From: Clostridium sp. SM-530-WT-3G
Lineage (GTDB): Bacteria > Bacillota > Clostridia > Clostridiales > Clostridiaceae
Assembly: GCF_012843905.1 (NCBI RefSeq)
Contig: NZ_JABAGC010000009.1
Location: forward strand, 28,867-92,866
Direction of reading: 5' to 3'
DNA length: 64,000 bases
The notes beneath the pieces were generated by a model. That model was given only the letters and a program-made list of their open reading frames with translations, had not been told where the DNA came from and did not search any database. Each line of letters opens with the position of its first letter. Position 1 is the first letter of the stretch. Made by a program: the position numbers and the translations under genes. This document shows positions 56,023-64,000 of this stretch, in pieces.

Positions 56023-58152
56023 TTACTCACCTATCAAAATATTATTTGGTTCTAATCCCAATTCATCTTTGTAATTTTGTATATTAGCCGAAAGTTTTTC
56101 TATTGTTTCATCATCATTAATTGTTGATTTTATATCGCAAGTAGCTAATATTTTTAAAGCTTTATTTTGTGAAAGTTCTTTTAAATAGGCTAATATTAAT
56201 GTCCTACTTGCTATATAAGCCTTATTAAAATCAACATTCTTGAATAACTTTTTCAATTTAGAATAACTTGAGTCTATTTCTATCTTTTGTTCCTTAAATT
56301 CAGTAAGTGCATTTACACTATCACCATAACAATAATCATACTTCAGTACAGGTTTAATATCATTTATTTCAATTAATGAGAAGTATTCATACATATAAGA
56401 AGGCATCAATTCTTTCATATTACTATCATCACATGATATTAGTAGGATTTTATCATTATCTATATCATTAACTTCTTTTATAAAAGACAATATTGTTGTT
56501 TCATTCATTTGACCAATTGCACCTTCAATTAAGTAGACTTTAGAATCATTATTTCTATAAATATCTAATAGTTCATCAACATCATTATACCCATCAGGTA
56601 AGGTAATAATTAACGGTGTTTCTGCTGAATAAGCATAGCTTATAGCTTTAGCAATTTCTCTAACCTTATATCCCATTATTACAGGAATCATTTTAGATGC
56701 TAGTACACTTACAATATAATCTGATAATTCATTTCTTATTTTTCCAATACCTATATTTTCAAAATTATCACATATCATATCAGAAAATTCATCTATATCA
56801 TCAAATAATTCAACTTTATTTCTATCAACTTTTACATTCTTCTTAATATATAATTCAGTAGATTTTTGACGCGTTTCTGTAGATACATTATAATTTAACA
56901 TTGAAGATTTAATAGCAGAATTTATTAATTCTTTATCTATATTTTCAATAAAATTAAATACAATCTCATCATACTCATTTACTTTTTTAATCTTTTTTTG
57001 TTTTTCTAATTCTAAATTATCAACTTCTATTTTTAATTCTTTAATACTTTGATTTAAATTACTAATACTATCTTTTAAATTTGATTCCTCTTCTAGTAAT
57101 ACTTTATTTTTCTTACTAAGTTCTAATTCGAAATTTTTATTATGCTCATCATATATTTCATCAAGTTCTTTATTAAGTTTCTCAATTATTTTATCTTGAC
57201 CTAAAATTTCATCTTTAAGTTTACGCTTTTCTATTAATTCCTTTTCCAATTGATTTTGTAATTCTTGTTTTTCATTAATAAAATCTTCATTAATACCTTT
57301 ATATTTAACATTAAACTCTTGTATTTTCTTTTCTAATTCTTCTATGTTTTTATTTAATATTTCTATTTGATGTTCTTTCTGCTCATATTTTTGATGAATT
57401 TCTCTAATTTCTTTATCTTTTTGGTTAATTTCATTGATTAAATCTCTATTAATTATTTTTTCTTGTTCCAAAAGTGTCTCATTTTCCGTTTTAATAATTC
57501 TAATCTTATCCTCTAGCTCTTCTCTGCATTCTTCTTTTATTGTTTCTTTTAATTTAATATATTCTAAAGCGTTTTCAATGCTTTTTTCTAATAATTGTAT
57601 TTGTCTTACTTTAAGTGAAATTTCATTCAATGTAAAATATAAAAATATTTGTTCTGAATCTAATTTATCTAATAAGATTTCAACTAATTTTACATAATAC
57701 TGTTTATTCTTTGTTTGTATAATAGAATTGATATATTGCATACATAGGTAGGATGAATTCTTAATCCTTGCTGCATCTTTAGCCAAAAAATTAGGTTGTA
57801 CACATAAAAATGATTGTTCTTTACTATTCACTACATTTTTTTCAAAATAGGCTAGCAGTTCTTTATCTTTGTTCAATTTAAAATATACATATGAATTGAA
57901 TTCTTCCAATAATTCTCTAATGCGAATATGTATATATTTAGTTGTAAGCATATCTCCTTTTAAAAAACTTTTTAATATTATTTCTGGTAACTTTTGTTGT
58001 AATAATTTAGATTTTTTATCTATTCTTATTCCATAAAGTTCTTTAGAAAAAAACTTATTATTATTCTTTATAAAATCAAATAAATCTTTTTTAGGTATTA
58101 ATTCTAATAATATTTGTTTATCACCATTATCTAATTCTTCTATATCAATCAT
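56023..58152 (-). CDS. Defence-operon coiled-coil protein with pseudo-ATPase-like C-terminus
   Basis: 709 aa. The ATG at 58152 overlaps the previous stop (ATGATTGA), the sign of translational coupling; GAGGAG lies 10 nt upstream. Residues ~1-200 are helical. About 205-400 is a long coiled coil (LIEKRKLKDEILGQDKIIEK and similar). The C-terminal 280 residues look like a P-loop fold without a true Walker A: KMIPVIMGYKVREIAKAISY where GxxxxGK(S/T) would be, KVYLIEGAIGQMNET as a Walker-B-like strand, and KILLISCDDSN as a sensor strand. It may be a structural subunit that bridges DNA ends or oligomerises. The match to DruC is by size and place only. Confidence 0.7.
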   Translation of the reverse strand: MIDIEELDNGDKQILLELIPKKDLFDFIKNNNKFFSKELYGIRIDKKSKLLQQKLPEIILKSFLKGDMLTTKYIHIRIRELLEEFNSYVYFKLNKDKELLAYFEKNVVNSKEQSFLCVQPNFLAKDAARIKNSSYLCMQYINSIIQTKNKQYYVKLVEILLDKLDSEQIFLYFTLNEISLKVRQIQLLEKSIENALEYIKLKETIKEECREELEDKIRIIKTENETLLEQEKIINRDLINEINQKDKEIREIHQKYEQKEHQIEILNKNIEELEKKIQEFNVKYKGINEDFINEKQELQNQLEKELIEKRKLKDEILGQDKIIEKLNKELDEIYDEHNKNFELELSKKNKVLLEEESNLKDSISNLNQSIKELKIEVDNLELEKQKKIKKVNEYDEIVFNFIENIDKELINSAIKSSMLNYNVSTETRQKSTELYIKKNVKVDRNKVELFDDIDEFSDMICDNFENIGIGKIRNELSDYIVSVLASKMIPVIMGYKVREIAKAISYAYSAETPLIITLPDGYNDVDELLDIYRNNDSKVYLIEGAIGQMNETTILSFIKEVNDIDNDKILLISCDDSNMKELMPSYMYEYFSLIEINDIKPVLKYDYCYGDSVNALTEFKEQKIEIDSSYSKLKKLFKNVDFNKAYIASRTLILAYLKELSQNKALKILATCDIKSTINDDETIEKLSANIQNYKDELGLEPNNILIGE

Positions 58153-59710
58153 TAAATATTTTCTCCTCAAACTTACTTAATATTAATGCCGCATCACTAG
58201 GAATTCTCCTTCTTTTAATCCATTGATGCAAAATTTTATAAACACCACTAGTTTCAGTATTTAAATTCTTTTTAATCCAATATAATAAAAGTCTATTTTT
58301 ATAACTTATCCTTGTATAATTGCCACTACATTTACAAAGTTTAATATACAACAAATTCCAATTCGATTCGCTCAAATCATTTTTCTCTCGCTTATATTGA
58401 TAAAACACCTTTCCAAAACCATTAGCATCAAAAATAATTTTAGTTCTATAATTAATATTTTCTAACACAAGGCTACTAGAATTAATACAATAATTATCAA
58501 TAGTAACTAATCCTTTAACTGGTATGTTAGAGTTTATATATAACTTTCCATTAGTAGGCAACTTATTATTTTGTGTTAAATCGATTTGATTTTTTTGTGA
58601 ATCACTTATTATAATTTCTGGTAATATATTTTTTTTATCATGTAAAGTTTTTTTATAATTTATAATATACTGTATTTCAGCTGAAGTGCTATTAATTTGT
58701 TGGTTACAAATTATTTTATTAGTACATATAATTGCCTTTTCATTAATAGTAGATATATTCTTAATCTTAAATACCTTATCTCTTGTAACATCATAGGCTC
58801 TTCCGCCATTTATCTCATAAATATACTCATTACTATTCTTGTTTGAATTATACAGCCAAGTATCATCATTATTTATTTGCAATTCATTTCCATTACATAT
58901 TGATGGTGGCCATAAAGGAATTATTTTATTTGATTCTTGTTTTAAATGATATCCCTTTTTTTCTATGAATTGCCTTGCTTCTTCTGAAAACTTAGTAATT
59001 TGAAAATTATATATAAAGTATGTTTTTTCTCTTAAATTATGATTTAATTTAATATGACCGATTTTTGTAAATAATATTCCTTTTATACGTGGTTCTAATC
59101 TGTCCTCAGAAAACATCATTATATAATTATTTCTCACATATATGTTAGCCTTTAGTGCTAAACGATATCCCCCATCCTTACTAGTCTTATATATATCATT
59201 TTCTATGTTTATTCCTCTAATTCCCCATAACCATTTTCTTTTTACTTCATTTAGTGTTGTTTCTGGCATAGCCTTCACATCAATCCAACTTTGAATTTTA
59301 TTTACACTATAATAATTCAAATTATCAACATAACCAAAACTCTTACCATCAATAATAATCTTAGTTTTATTTTCAGCTAATATATTCATGCAATTTTCAC
59401 TAAGCCTTGGGAAATATGCTCTAAGCTCAAACTTATTTCTATCATTACACAAATATAAAGGTATTCCACCATTATTTATATATATAACATCAGCTATATT
59501 ATCAATTTTTTTATAATTAGTATCTTCATGATATTCAGGACATGTACGTTGTAAAGGAGTTCTTTCTTTTATTATTTCATGTGCAAAATAAGATCTTTGA
59601 CCTGTCTTCAAATTCAATTTTTCCATACAGTAAGGACATAAATATTTAAATCCTTTTACAGCATCTTTATAATCTATTTTATTTCCATGATTATCAATGG
59701 CTATTTTCAT
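58145..59710 (-). CDS. CoiA-like zinc-motif protein, first gene of helicase operon
   Basis: 521 aa, AAGGAGG ribosome site. The N-terminal 60 residues match the start of CoiA-like proteins: KYLCPYCMEKLNLKTGQRSY followed by FAHEI, then a third Cys in TCPEYHEDTNY. In that family the CxxC and FAH elements precede a PD-(D/E)xK nuclease core. Beyond residue ~90 I cannot trace the catalytic core, and the rest is beta-rich and Asn/Ile-rich with a helical C-terminal 60 residues. It heads the operon, has a promoter-like pair upstream (59829-59857), and overlaps the next gene by 8 nt. It may recognise modified or foreign DNA. The DruB position is suggestive but unproven. Confidence 0.7.
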   Translation of the reverse strand: MKIAIDNHGNKIDYKDAVKGFKYLCPYCMEKLNLKTGQRSYFAHEIIKERTPLQRTCPEYHEDTNYKKIDNIADVIYINNGGIPLYLCNDRNKFELRAYFPRLSENCMNILAENKTKIIIDGKSFGYVDNLNYYSVNKIQSWIDVKAMPETTLNEVKRKWLWGIRGINIENDIYKTSKDGGYRLALKANIYVRNNYIMMFSEDRLEPRIKGILFTKIGHIKLNHNLREKTYFIYNFQITKFSEEARQFIEKKGYHLKQESNKIIPLWPPSICNGNELQINNDDTWLYNSNKNSNEYIYEINGGRAYDVTRDKVFKIKNISTINEKAIICTNKIICNQQINSTSAEIQYIINYKKTLHDKKNILPEIIISDSQKNQIDLTQNNKLPTNGKLYINSNIPVKGLVTIDNYCINSSSLVLENINYRTKIIFDANGFGKVFYQYKREKNDLSESNWNLLYIKLCKCSGNYTRISYKNRLLLYWIKKNLNTETSGVYKILHQWIKRRRIPSDAALILSKFEEKIFND

Positions 59711-59828
59711 ATTATCCTCCTTGATTATTCATATCTATACTTTTACACAAATAATAGTTCACTCTAATATAATAATATTGATTATTTTCATAATATTATT
59801 AATAATTATTTTTACACATTCCCTTATT

Positions 59829-59857
59829 ATTTTAGCATGTACAACTTTTATCATCAA
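59829..59857 (-). promoter_or_regulatory. Possible promoter of four-gene helicase operon
   Basis: Minus strand: -35 TTGATG (59852-59857), 17-bp spacer, -10 TAAAAT (59829-59834), about 120 nt upstream of the first start codon. Moderate match only. Confidence 0.5.
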
Positions 59858-59894
59858 TTTATGTATTCCACAAAAAATAGTATTATTAGAACCA

Positions 59895-60152
59895 CTATCT
59901 ATTATATTTAATTTTTTTATGTAAATTTTTCACTACACTTTCTGCTATATCATTATCCTCTTCTGCTCTTTCATAACAATCCTGATACTTATAAATATTA
60001 CTTTTATCAATCCTTAACAACTTTGCATAATTACCTAATTGCTCTAAATAAGATACAACTAAAGATGATATTTCTCTTGTACAATTACTTTCATCTAATT
60101 TATCTACTACTCCACTTGCAGTATGATCTACAACTATAATAAAATTCCACAT
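59895..60152 (-). CDS. Small hypothetical protein, 85 aa
   Basis: The ATG at 60152 has GGAGG 8 nt upstream; a longer frame from 60167 starts inside that RBS. The product is 85 aa, begins MWNFIIVVDHTASGVVDKLD and continues as a charged helical stretch (SLVVSYLEQLGNYAKLLRID, then YERAEEDNDIAES). It has no recognised family. Its RBS lies in the 3' arm of an 18-bp hairpin. The frame ends in an A7 run after which a second frame stays open for about 50 codons, so the gene may be longer or frameshifted. It sits between the UvrD-like gene and the four-gene operon. Confidence 0.55.
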   Translation of the reverse strand: MWNFIIVVDHTASGVVDKLDESNCTREISSLVVSYLEQLGNYAKLLRIDKSNIYKYQDCYERAEEDNDIAESVVKNLHKKIKYNR

Positions 60153-60160
60153 AAAAATAA

Positions 60161-60197
60161 CCTCCATATACTTTTATTTAAATAAAATATATGGAGG
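60161..60197 (-). promoter_or_regulatory. RBS-sequestering hairpin / terminator
   Basis: Perfect inverted repeat: CCTCCATATA / TATATGGAGG outer arms plus TTTTATTT / AAATAAAA inner arms with one bulged base. On the minus strand the 3' arm carries the GGAGG of the 85-aa gene, so folding hides its RBS. TTATTTTT follows, so the same hairpin could also terminate the UvrD-like transcript. Confidence 0.65.
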
Positions 60198-60278
60198 AAT
60201 TCTCTTATTACCTTAACTCTATATATAAAATAAATTACGAATTTAGGTTTTAATTATGCATTTAACTTTATTTTAATA

Positions 60279-63200
60279 CTACTGTCTTGCATTTAATTCT
60301 TTATATAGCTCTTCTAATTTATGTTTTGCTCTTTTCTTTTCTTCTAAACCTCTTCCAAAAAACTTAAATCTATTCTTCTTTACTATCTTTTCTTGAACTT
60401 CAATCTCTTTTTTTATTATTAATATTCTTTCTACAGCTTCTTTTTCTTTCTTTAATTTTTCGTTTTCTAACTGTATTTGTTTTAATCTTTCTGCTTCTTT
60501 TTCTTTCTCTAATCTTTCTTTTTCTAGTCTTTCTGCTTCCTGACGCTCTTTCTCCAGTCTCTCTTTTTCAAGTCTCTCTGCTTCCTGGCGTTCTCTTTCT
60601 ATTCTTTCTTTTTCAAGTCTTTCCGCTTCTTGACGTTCTTTCTCCAGTCTCTCTTTTTCAAGTCTCTCTGCTTCCTGGCGTTCTCTTTCTATTCTTTCTT
60701 TTTCAAGTCTCTCTGCTTCCTGGCGTTCTCTTTCTATTCTTTCTTTTTCTAGTCTCTCTTCTTCCTGACGTTCTTTCTCTAATCTCTCTCTTTCTAGTCT
60801 TTCCGCTTCTTGACGTTCCTTCTCTAATCTCTCTTTTTCAAGTCTCTCTTCTTCCTGACGTTCTTTCTTTAATCTCTCTCTTTCTAGTCTTTCTGCTTCC
60901 TGACGCTCTTTCTCCAGTCTCTCTTTTTCAAGTCTCTCTGCTTCCTGGCGTTCTCTTTCTATTCTTTCTTTTTCAAGTCTTTCCGCTTCTTGACGTTCTT
61001 TCTCCAGTCTCTCTTTTTCAAGTCTCTCTGCTTCCTGGCGTTCTCTTTCTATTCTTTCTTTTTCAAGTCTCTCTGCTTCCTGGCGTTCTCTTTCTATTCT
61101 TTCTTTTTCAAGTCTCTCTTCTTCCTGACGTTCTTTCTCTAATCTCTCTCTTTCTAGTCTTTCCGCTTCTTGACGTTCCTTCTCTAATCTCTCTTTTTCA
61201 AGTCTCTCTTCTTCCTGACGTTCTTTCTTTAATCTCTCTCTTTCTAGTCTTTCTGCTTCCTGACGCTCTTTCTCTAGTCTCTCTTCTTCTTTATCTAAAT
61301 TTTTATTGCTATCCATATTATCATCTGGTTTTTTTAATATTTTAGAAAAAGATATATTTCTTATTGTTTCTGAATTATCAAATTTAATAACATATGATGA
61401 AGTATCTTTATCAATTTCCTTAATTATTCCATGCCCAAAACCTTCATGAATAATTTCATCTCCAATAGAAAAAGACTGATTATTTGTTTTATTCATTTTA
61501 CTTTCACTATTAACTATAAAATTATTAGCATCATCAACGAGACCTTCTTCCAGTTCAACAACATAATTCAAATACATTTTATCTGTATTAAAAATGAATC
61601 TAGATGGATATCTACACGTACCATCATAATTAGTACCCTCGGCTTCGCTCAAAAATAATGCATTTTCAGCTCGTGTATATCCTACATATGCCAACCTTCT
61701 CTCTTCTTCCATTTTTTCTTTTGTATTAGCTTTTGAACTTGGAAAAATTCCTTCATTTAAACCACAAATAAATACATACGGAAACTCAAGTCCTTTCGCC
61801 GCATGTAAAGTCATCATCTTTATAACTTCTGATTTTTCTTGTCTATCAGTGTTTGTATATAGAGATATTTCTTGAAGATAATCTTGCAATGTAGTTTCTT
61901 CGCCTGCAGAATTCTCATAATCAGTTATTGAATTTTTTAGTTCTGCTAAGTTATCTAGTCTTTCATCTTCTCCAGTTTCTCGTAATAAAGCTTCATACCC
62001 CGACTTATTCAATAACTCCATTAACAGATCACTTATTGTCATTTCCTTATATATTTTTTTATATTTTTCAATTAAGTCTATAAATTCATTAGCTTTACTC
62101 TTTATTATCAAATTATTATCTTTATTCATCTTTAATGCATTATATAAAGAGCAATTATTTTTTTCCGCATATTGGACTAAAATTTCCATTCTTTTTTTGC
62201 CAAAATTTCTTTTTGGCTCATTTATAACACGCATAAAAGATAAATCGTCCTCAAATGCAATCATTCTTAGATAACTAAGAATATCTTTTATTTCTTTTCT
62301 CTGATAAAATTCTACCCCACTATATAATACATATGGTATTTTATTTTTTAATAATTTTTCTTCAATACTCCTTGATACATAGTGAGCTCTATATAGTATG
62401 GCAATATCCTTATAACTCTTACCACTATCAACTATTTTCTTTATATTTTCTACTATCCAGTCCGCTTCTTTATATATTGTTTTTGCATGATTATATATAA
62501 CTGGAATTTCATTAAACTTGGTAGCTACAAGTTGTTTATCAATTCTATGCTTATTTTTTGATATCAATGAATTAGAAGCATTAATTATATTCTCTGAAGA
62601 ACGATAATTTGTATTCATCATTATTGTTTTTGCATTAGGAAACACTTTATCAAAATCTAATATAAAATTTACATATGCACCTCTCCACGAATATATTGTT
62701 TGATCTGGATCTCCTACAACAAATAAATTTTTATGATACTGGCTTAATATTTCAACCAATTTATATTGATTAGGACTAACATCTTGAAATTCGTCAACCA
62801 TAATATATTCAAGTTTTTTTTGCCACTTTTTACGTACCTCTTCAAATGTATTTAGTATATATAATGCAAATGTTATCAAGTCATTATAATCTAAATTATA
62901 ATTTTTCTTTTGCTGATAAATATACCCAAAAAATATTTTATCTTCAATTAATTTAGAATTTAAGAACTTGTCCTTAATTATATCATTATCATTTTCTAAA
63001 ACATATTGGATATGTTCAAATGCCATTTTTCGTAGTTCTATCATTCTTTTTGCTTGAGAAAAAGTCATTTGTCTTGATGATATATTAGCTTGTTCATATA
63101 CAATCTTTAATATTGATTCCATATCCTCTGTATCCATTACAATAAAATTATCTGGATAACACATTGTATGTATATCTTCTTTTAATAATATTCTACAAAA

Positions 63201-63470
63201 TCCATGAAATGTGCAAACCATCCCGGTATCATTATCACCAAGAACAGCTCTTATTCTTTTCTTCATTTCTCTTGCTGCTTTATTCGTAAAAGTAACACAT
63301 AATATATTTGCAGTAGAAATTCCTAATTGTTCTACTAAATATATGTATCTTGTTGTAAGTGCTTTTGTTTTTCCACTACCAGCCCCTGCAATAACTCTAA
63401 CATAACCTTCAGTTGTTGTAACTGCTTCTTTTTGAGAATCATTTAGTAAATCTAATAACTTTTCAATCAT
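60279..63470 (-). CDS. UvrD/PcrA-like helicase with long ERL-repeat helical tail
   Basis: 1063 aa, GAGGT ribosome site. Residues 1-~650 are a complete superfamily 1A helicase: Q motif [20 protein letters not shown] (Walker A), [24 protein letters not shown] (II), [13 protein letters not shown] (III), [15 protein letters not shown] (V) and [11 protein letters not shown] (VI). Then comes the PcrA-type C-terminal domain ([20 protein letters not shown]). From about 725 to 995 it has a Glu/Arg/Lys-rich array of 15-residue units ([15 protein letters not shown]) that should form one long rigid single alpha-helix. A short basic coiled coil closes the protein ([20 protein letters not shown]). PcrA proteins of ~750 aa lack this array. 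Same strand as, and upstream of, the DruE-like operon. Confidence 0.88.
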   Translation of the reverse strand: MIEKLLDLLNDSQKEAVTTTEGYVRVIAGAGSGKTKALTTRYIYLVEQLGISTANILCVTFTNKAAREMKKRIRAVLGDNDTGMVCTFHGFCRILLKEDIHTMCYPDNFIVMDTEDMESILKIVYEQANISSRQMTFSQAKRMIELRKMAFEHIQYVLENDNDIIKDKFLNSKLIEDKIFFGYIYQQKKNYNLDYNDLITFALYILNTFEEVRKKWQKKLEYIMVDEFQDVSPNQYKLVEILSQYHKNLFVVGDPDQTIYSWRGAYVNFILDFDKVFPNAKTIMMNTNYRSSENIINASNSLISKNKHRIDKQLVATKFNEIPVIYNHAKTIYKEADWIVENIKKIVDSGKSYKDIAILYRAHYVSRSIEEKLLKNKIPYVLYSGVEFYQRKEIKDILSYLRMIAFEDDLSFMRVINEPKRNFGKKRMEILVQYAEKNNCSLYNALKMNKDNNLIIKSKANEFIDLIEKYKKIYKEMTISDLLMELLNKSGYEALLRETGEDERLDNLAELKNSITDYENSAGEETTLQDYLQEISLYTNTDRQEKSEVIKMMTLHAAKGLEFPYVFICGLNEGIFPSSKANTKEKMEEERRLAYVGYTRAENALFLSEAEGTNYDGTCRYPSRFIFNTDKMYLNYVVELEEGLVDDANNFIVNSESKMNKTNNQSFSIGDEIIHEGFGHGIIKEIDKDTSSYVIKFDNSETIRNISFSKILKKPDDNMDSNKNLDKEEERLEKERQEAERLERERLKKERQEEERLEKERLEKERQEAERLERERLEKERQEEERLEKERIERERQEAERLEKERIERERQEAERLEKERLEKERQEAERLEKERIERERQEAERLEKERLEKERQEAERLERERLKKERQEEERLEKERLEKERQEAERLERERLEKERQEEERLEKERIERERQEAERLEKERIERERQEAERLEKERLEKERQEAERLEKERIERERQEAERLEKERLEKERQEAERLEKERLEKEKEAERLKQIQLENEKLKKEKEAVERILIIKKEIEVQEKIVKKNRFKFFGRGLEEKKRAKHKLEELYKELNARQ
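60500..61290 (-). repeat. 45-bp tandem repeats with 360-bp higher-order duplication
   Basis: The part of the UvrD-like gene that codes for the helical tail is built from about 18 units of 45 bp. Within it, 60541-60900 and 60901-61260 are identical at 359 of 360 positions (the difference is 60750 versus 61110), a recent in-frame tandem duplication of eight units. Confidence 0.92.
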
Positions 63471-63793
63471 TGTATAATACCTCGTATTGTAATATATTTC
63501 GAATTTGTCTTTATATATAATGAATTAACTTATTTTTATTTATACTCTTCTAAAATATTGTATCATATAGACAATTGTTATATATATTTTTTTACCAACT
63601 TAATTGTAATTTCATAAGTTATAATTACATATTATCAAAGAAATTCTAATGTAATAATTTAACACAAGAATATTACTAGTTATTTAGATAAAATAAATGT
63701 ATGGATAATTATTTAAAATGCACTTTTCACTTTTTAGAATTTCTTTATTTCAACCATATACATTACATAAGAATATATACTTGAGGTGATTTA
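63471..63793. other. Intergenic region at island edge
   Basis: 323 bp between the divergent UvrD-like gene and the sigma-factor remnant. It should hold both promoters, but I see only AT-rich sequence with weak TATAAT-like hexamers and no convincing -35. No ORF. Confidence 0.45.
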
Positions 63794-63913
63794 ATGAATT
63801 ATGACTACATTGAAAACCTTGTTATAAAATCAAAAGATGGTAATGAAGAATCAAAAGAAAAGTTGGCCAATGAATTTAAGCCTTTCATAATAAACCTATC
63901 AAAAAGGACATGA
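63794..63913 (+). pseudogene. Sigma-70-family factor, N-terminal remnant
   Basis: TGAGGTGATTTA precedes the ATG. The 39 codons encode MNYDYIENLVIKSKDGNEES and FKPFIINLSKRT, the typical N-terminus of clostridial BotR/TcdR/UviA-like extracytoplasmic sigma factors (normally ~180 aa). It then stops abruptly before the conserved region 2 and is followed at once by a perfect hairpin. It is the edge of a larger deletion or an island junction. Confidence 0.65.
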
Positions 63914-63950
63914 TAGTGTAAATTTGTTTACACTACGCTTTTTAATTTTT
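63914..63950 (+). terminator. Terminator after sigma remnant
   Basis: 9-bp perfect arms TAGTGTAAA-TTTG-TTTACACTA (63914-63935) followed by a T-rich tail (CTTTTTAATTTTT). Confidence 0.72.
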
Positions 63951-64000
63951 CTTTATATTTCAAGGGTTCCGACCGTTTTTTTGTATAAAAAAACAATGAC

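Noticed and set aside
49633..59710. DISARM or Dpd (deazapurine) system
   Set aside because: No methylase, PLD nuclease, SNF2 protein or tRNA-guanine transglycosylase-like gene is present; only the DUF1998 helicase theme is shared.
59743..59838. 31-codon minus-strand ORF starting near the operon promoter
   Set aside because: No good RBS; low-complexity Ile/Asn-rich. It is more likely the continuation of a shifted frame or non-coding.
59697..59924. 75-aa plus-strand ORF between the operon and the 85-aa gene
   Set aside because: Hydrophobic Ile/Thr-rich translation of AT-rich DNA without an RBS; it overlaps the leftward promoter region.
60500..61290. Regular short repeats that look like a CRISPR array
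   Set aside because: The units are contiguous, in frame and code for a 15-residue protein repeat; there are no unique spacers, and no cas genes are near.
1..64000. tRNA, rRNA and CRISPR genes
   Set aside because: No cloverleaf with TTCGA loop, no rRNA-like conserved blocks and no spaced repeats were seen by eye.

Overview
The window is very AT-rich DNA with strong GGAGG-type ribosome binding sites, dense intrinsic terminators and Firmicutes gene families: a clostridial DinG with a fused exonuclease, a SUV3-like helicase, peptidase T, choline-binding-type wall repeats and several riboswitches. This points to a Clostridium sensu stricto species (C. butyricum/C. beijerinckii-like). The species guess is inference, since there is no rRNA in the window.

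Layout. 1-8 kb: start of a P-type cation ATPase behind a Mn2+ (yybP-ykoY) riboswitch, a giant DUF445 membrane protein, a Na/Pi cotransporter with a PhoU tail, and a HAD phosphatase. 8-13 kb: a two-component system, an ApbE flavin transferase and a polyferredoxin/FMN-binding protein, read leftward. Three of these four genes are visibly broken, while a TPR gene just upstream is intact. 13-25 kb: housekeeping and metabolism (LigB-like protein, D-LDH remnant, DAHP synthase, second Na/Pi transporter, NlpC/P60 protein, PRPP synthetase, SUV3-like helicase, degenerate Nudix protein, membrane sensor-like protein). 25-36 kb: peptidase T, truncated transposase, GltS, a CHAP cell-wall enzyme, a pentapeptide protein, an FAD oxidoreductase with one nonsense codon, a DUF815 ATPase and an AzgA-type purine permease. 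36-40 kb: a Nudix ADP-ribose-type hydrolase and a vitamin/purine salvage block (queT behind a probable preQ1-I riboswitch; pbuX-xpt behind a guanine riboswitch). 40-48 kb: DinG/exonuclease, small Cys-rich proteins and topoisomerase III.

48-64 kb is an accessory island. It starts with an IS3-family element. A leftward run of six genes follows: a UvrD-like helicase with a long 15-residue-repeat charged helix, an 85-aa protein, and a tightly packed, translationally coupled four-gene operon. That operon encodes a CoiA-like zinc protein, a coiled-coil protein with a pseudo-ATPase-like end, a 350-aa unknown, and a 1770-aa DEAH helicase with a C-terminal DUF1998/MZB zinc domain. The helicase and the gene sizes recall Druantia (druE and druB/C/D), but no DruA or DruM is visible. 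The operon is therefore the best candidate for an undescribed or variant anti-phage system. A truncated sigma-factor gene lies at the far edge.

Regulation is visible in many places: three riboswitch-type leaders, several TTGACA/TATAAT promoters, and a hairpin that sequesters the RBS of the 85-aa gene. Most genes end in clear hairpin-plus-T-tract terminators.
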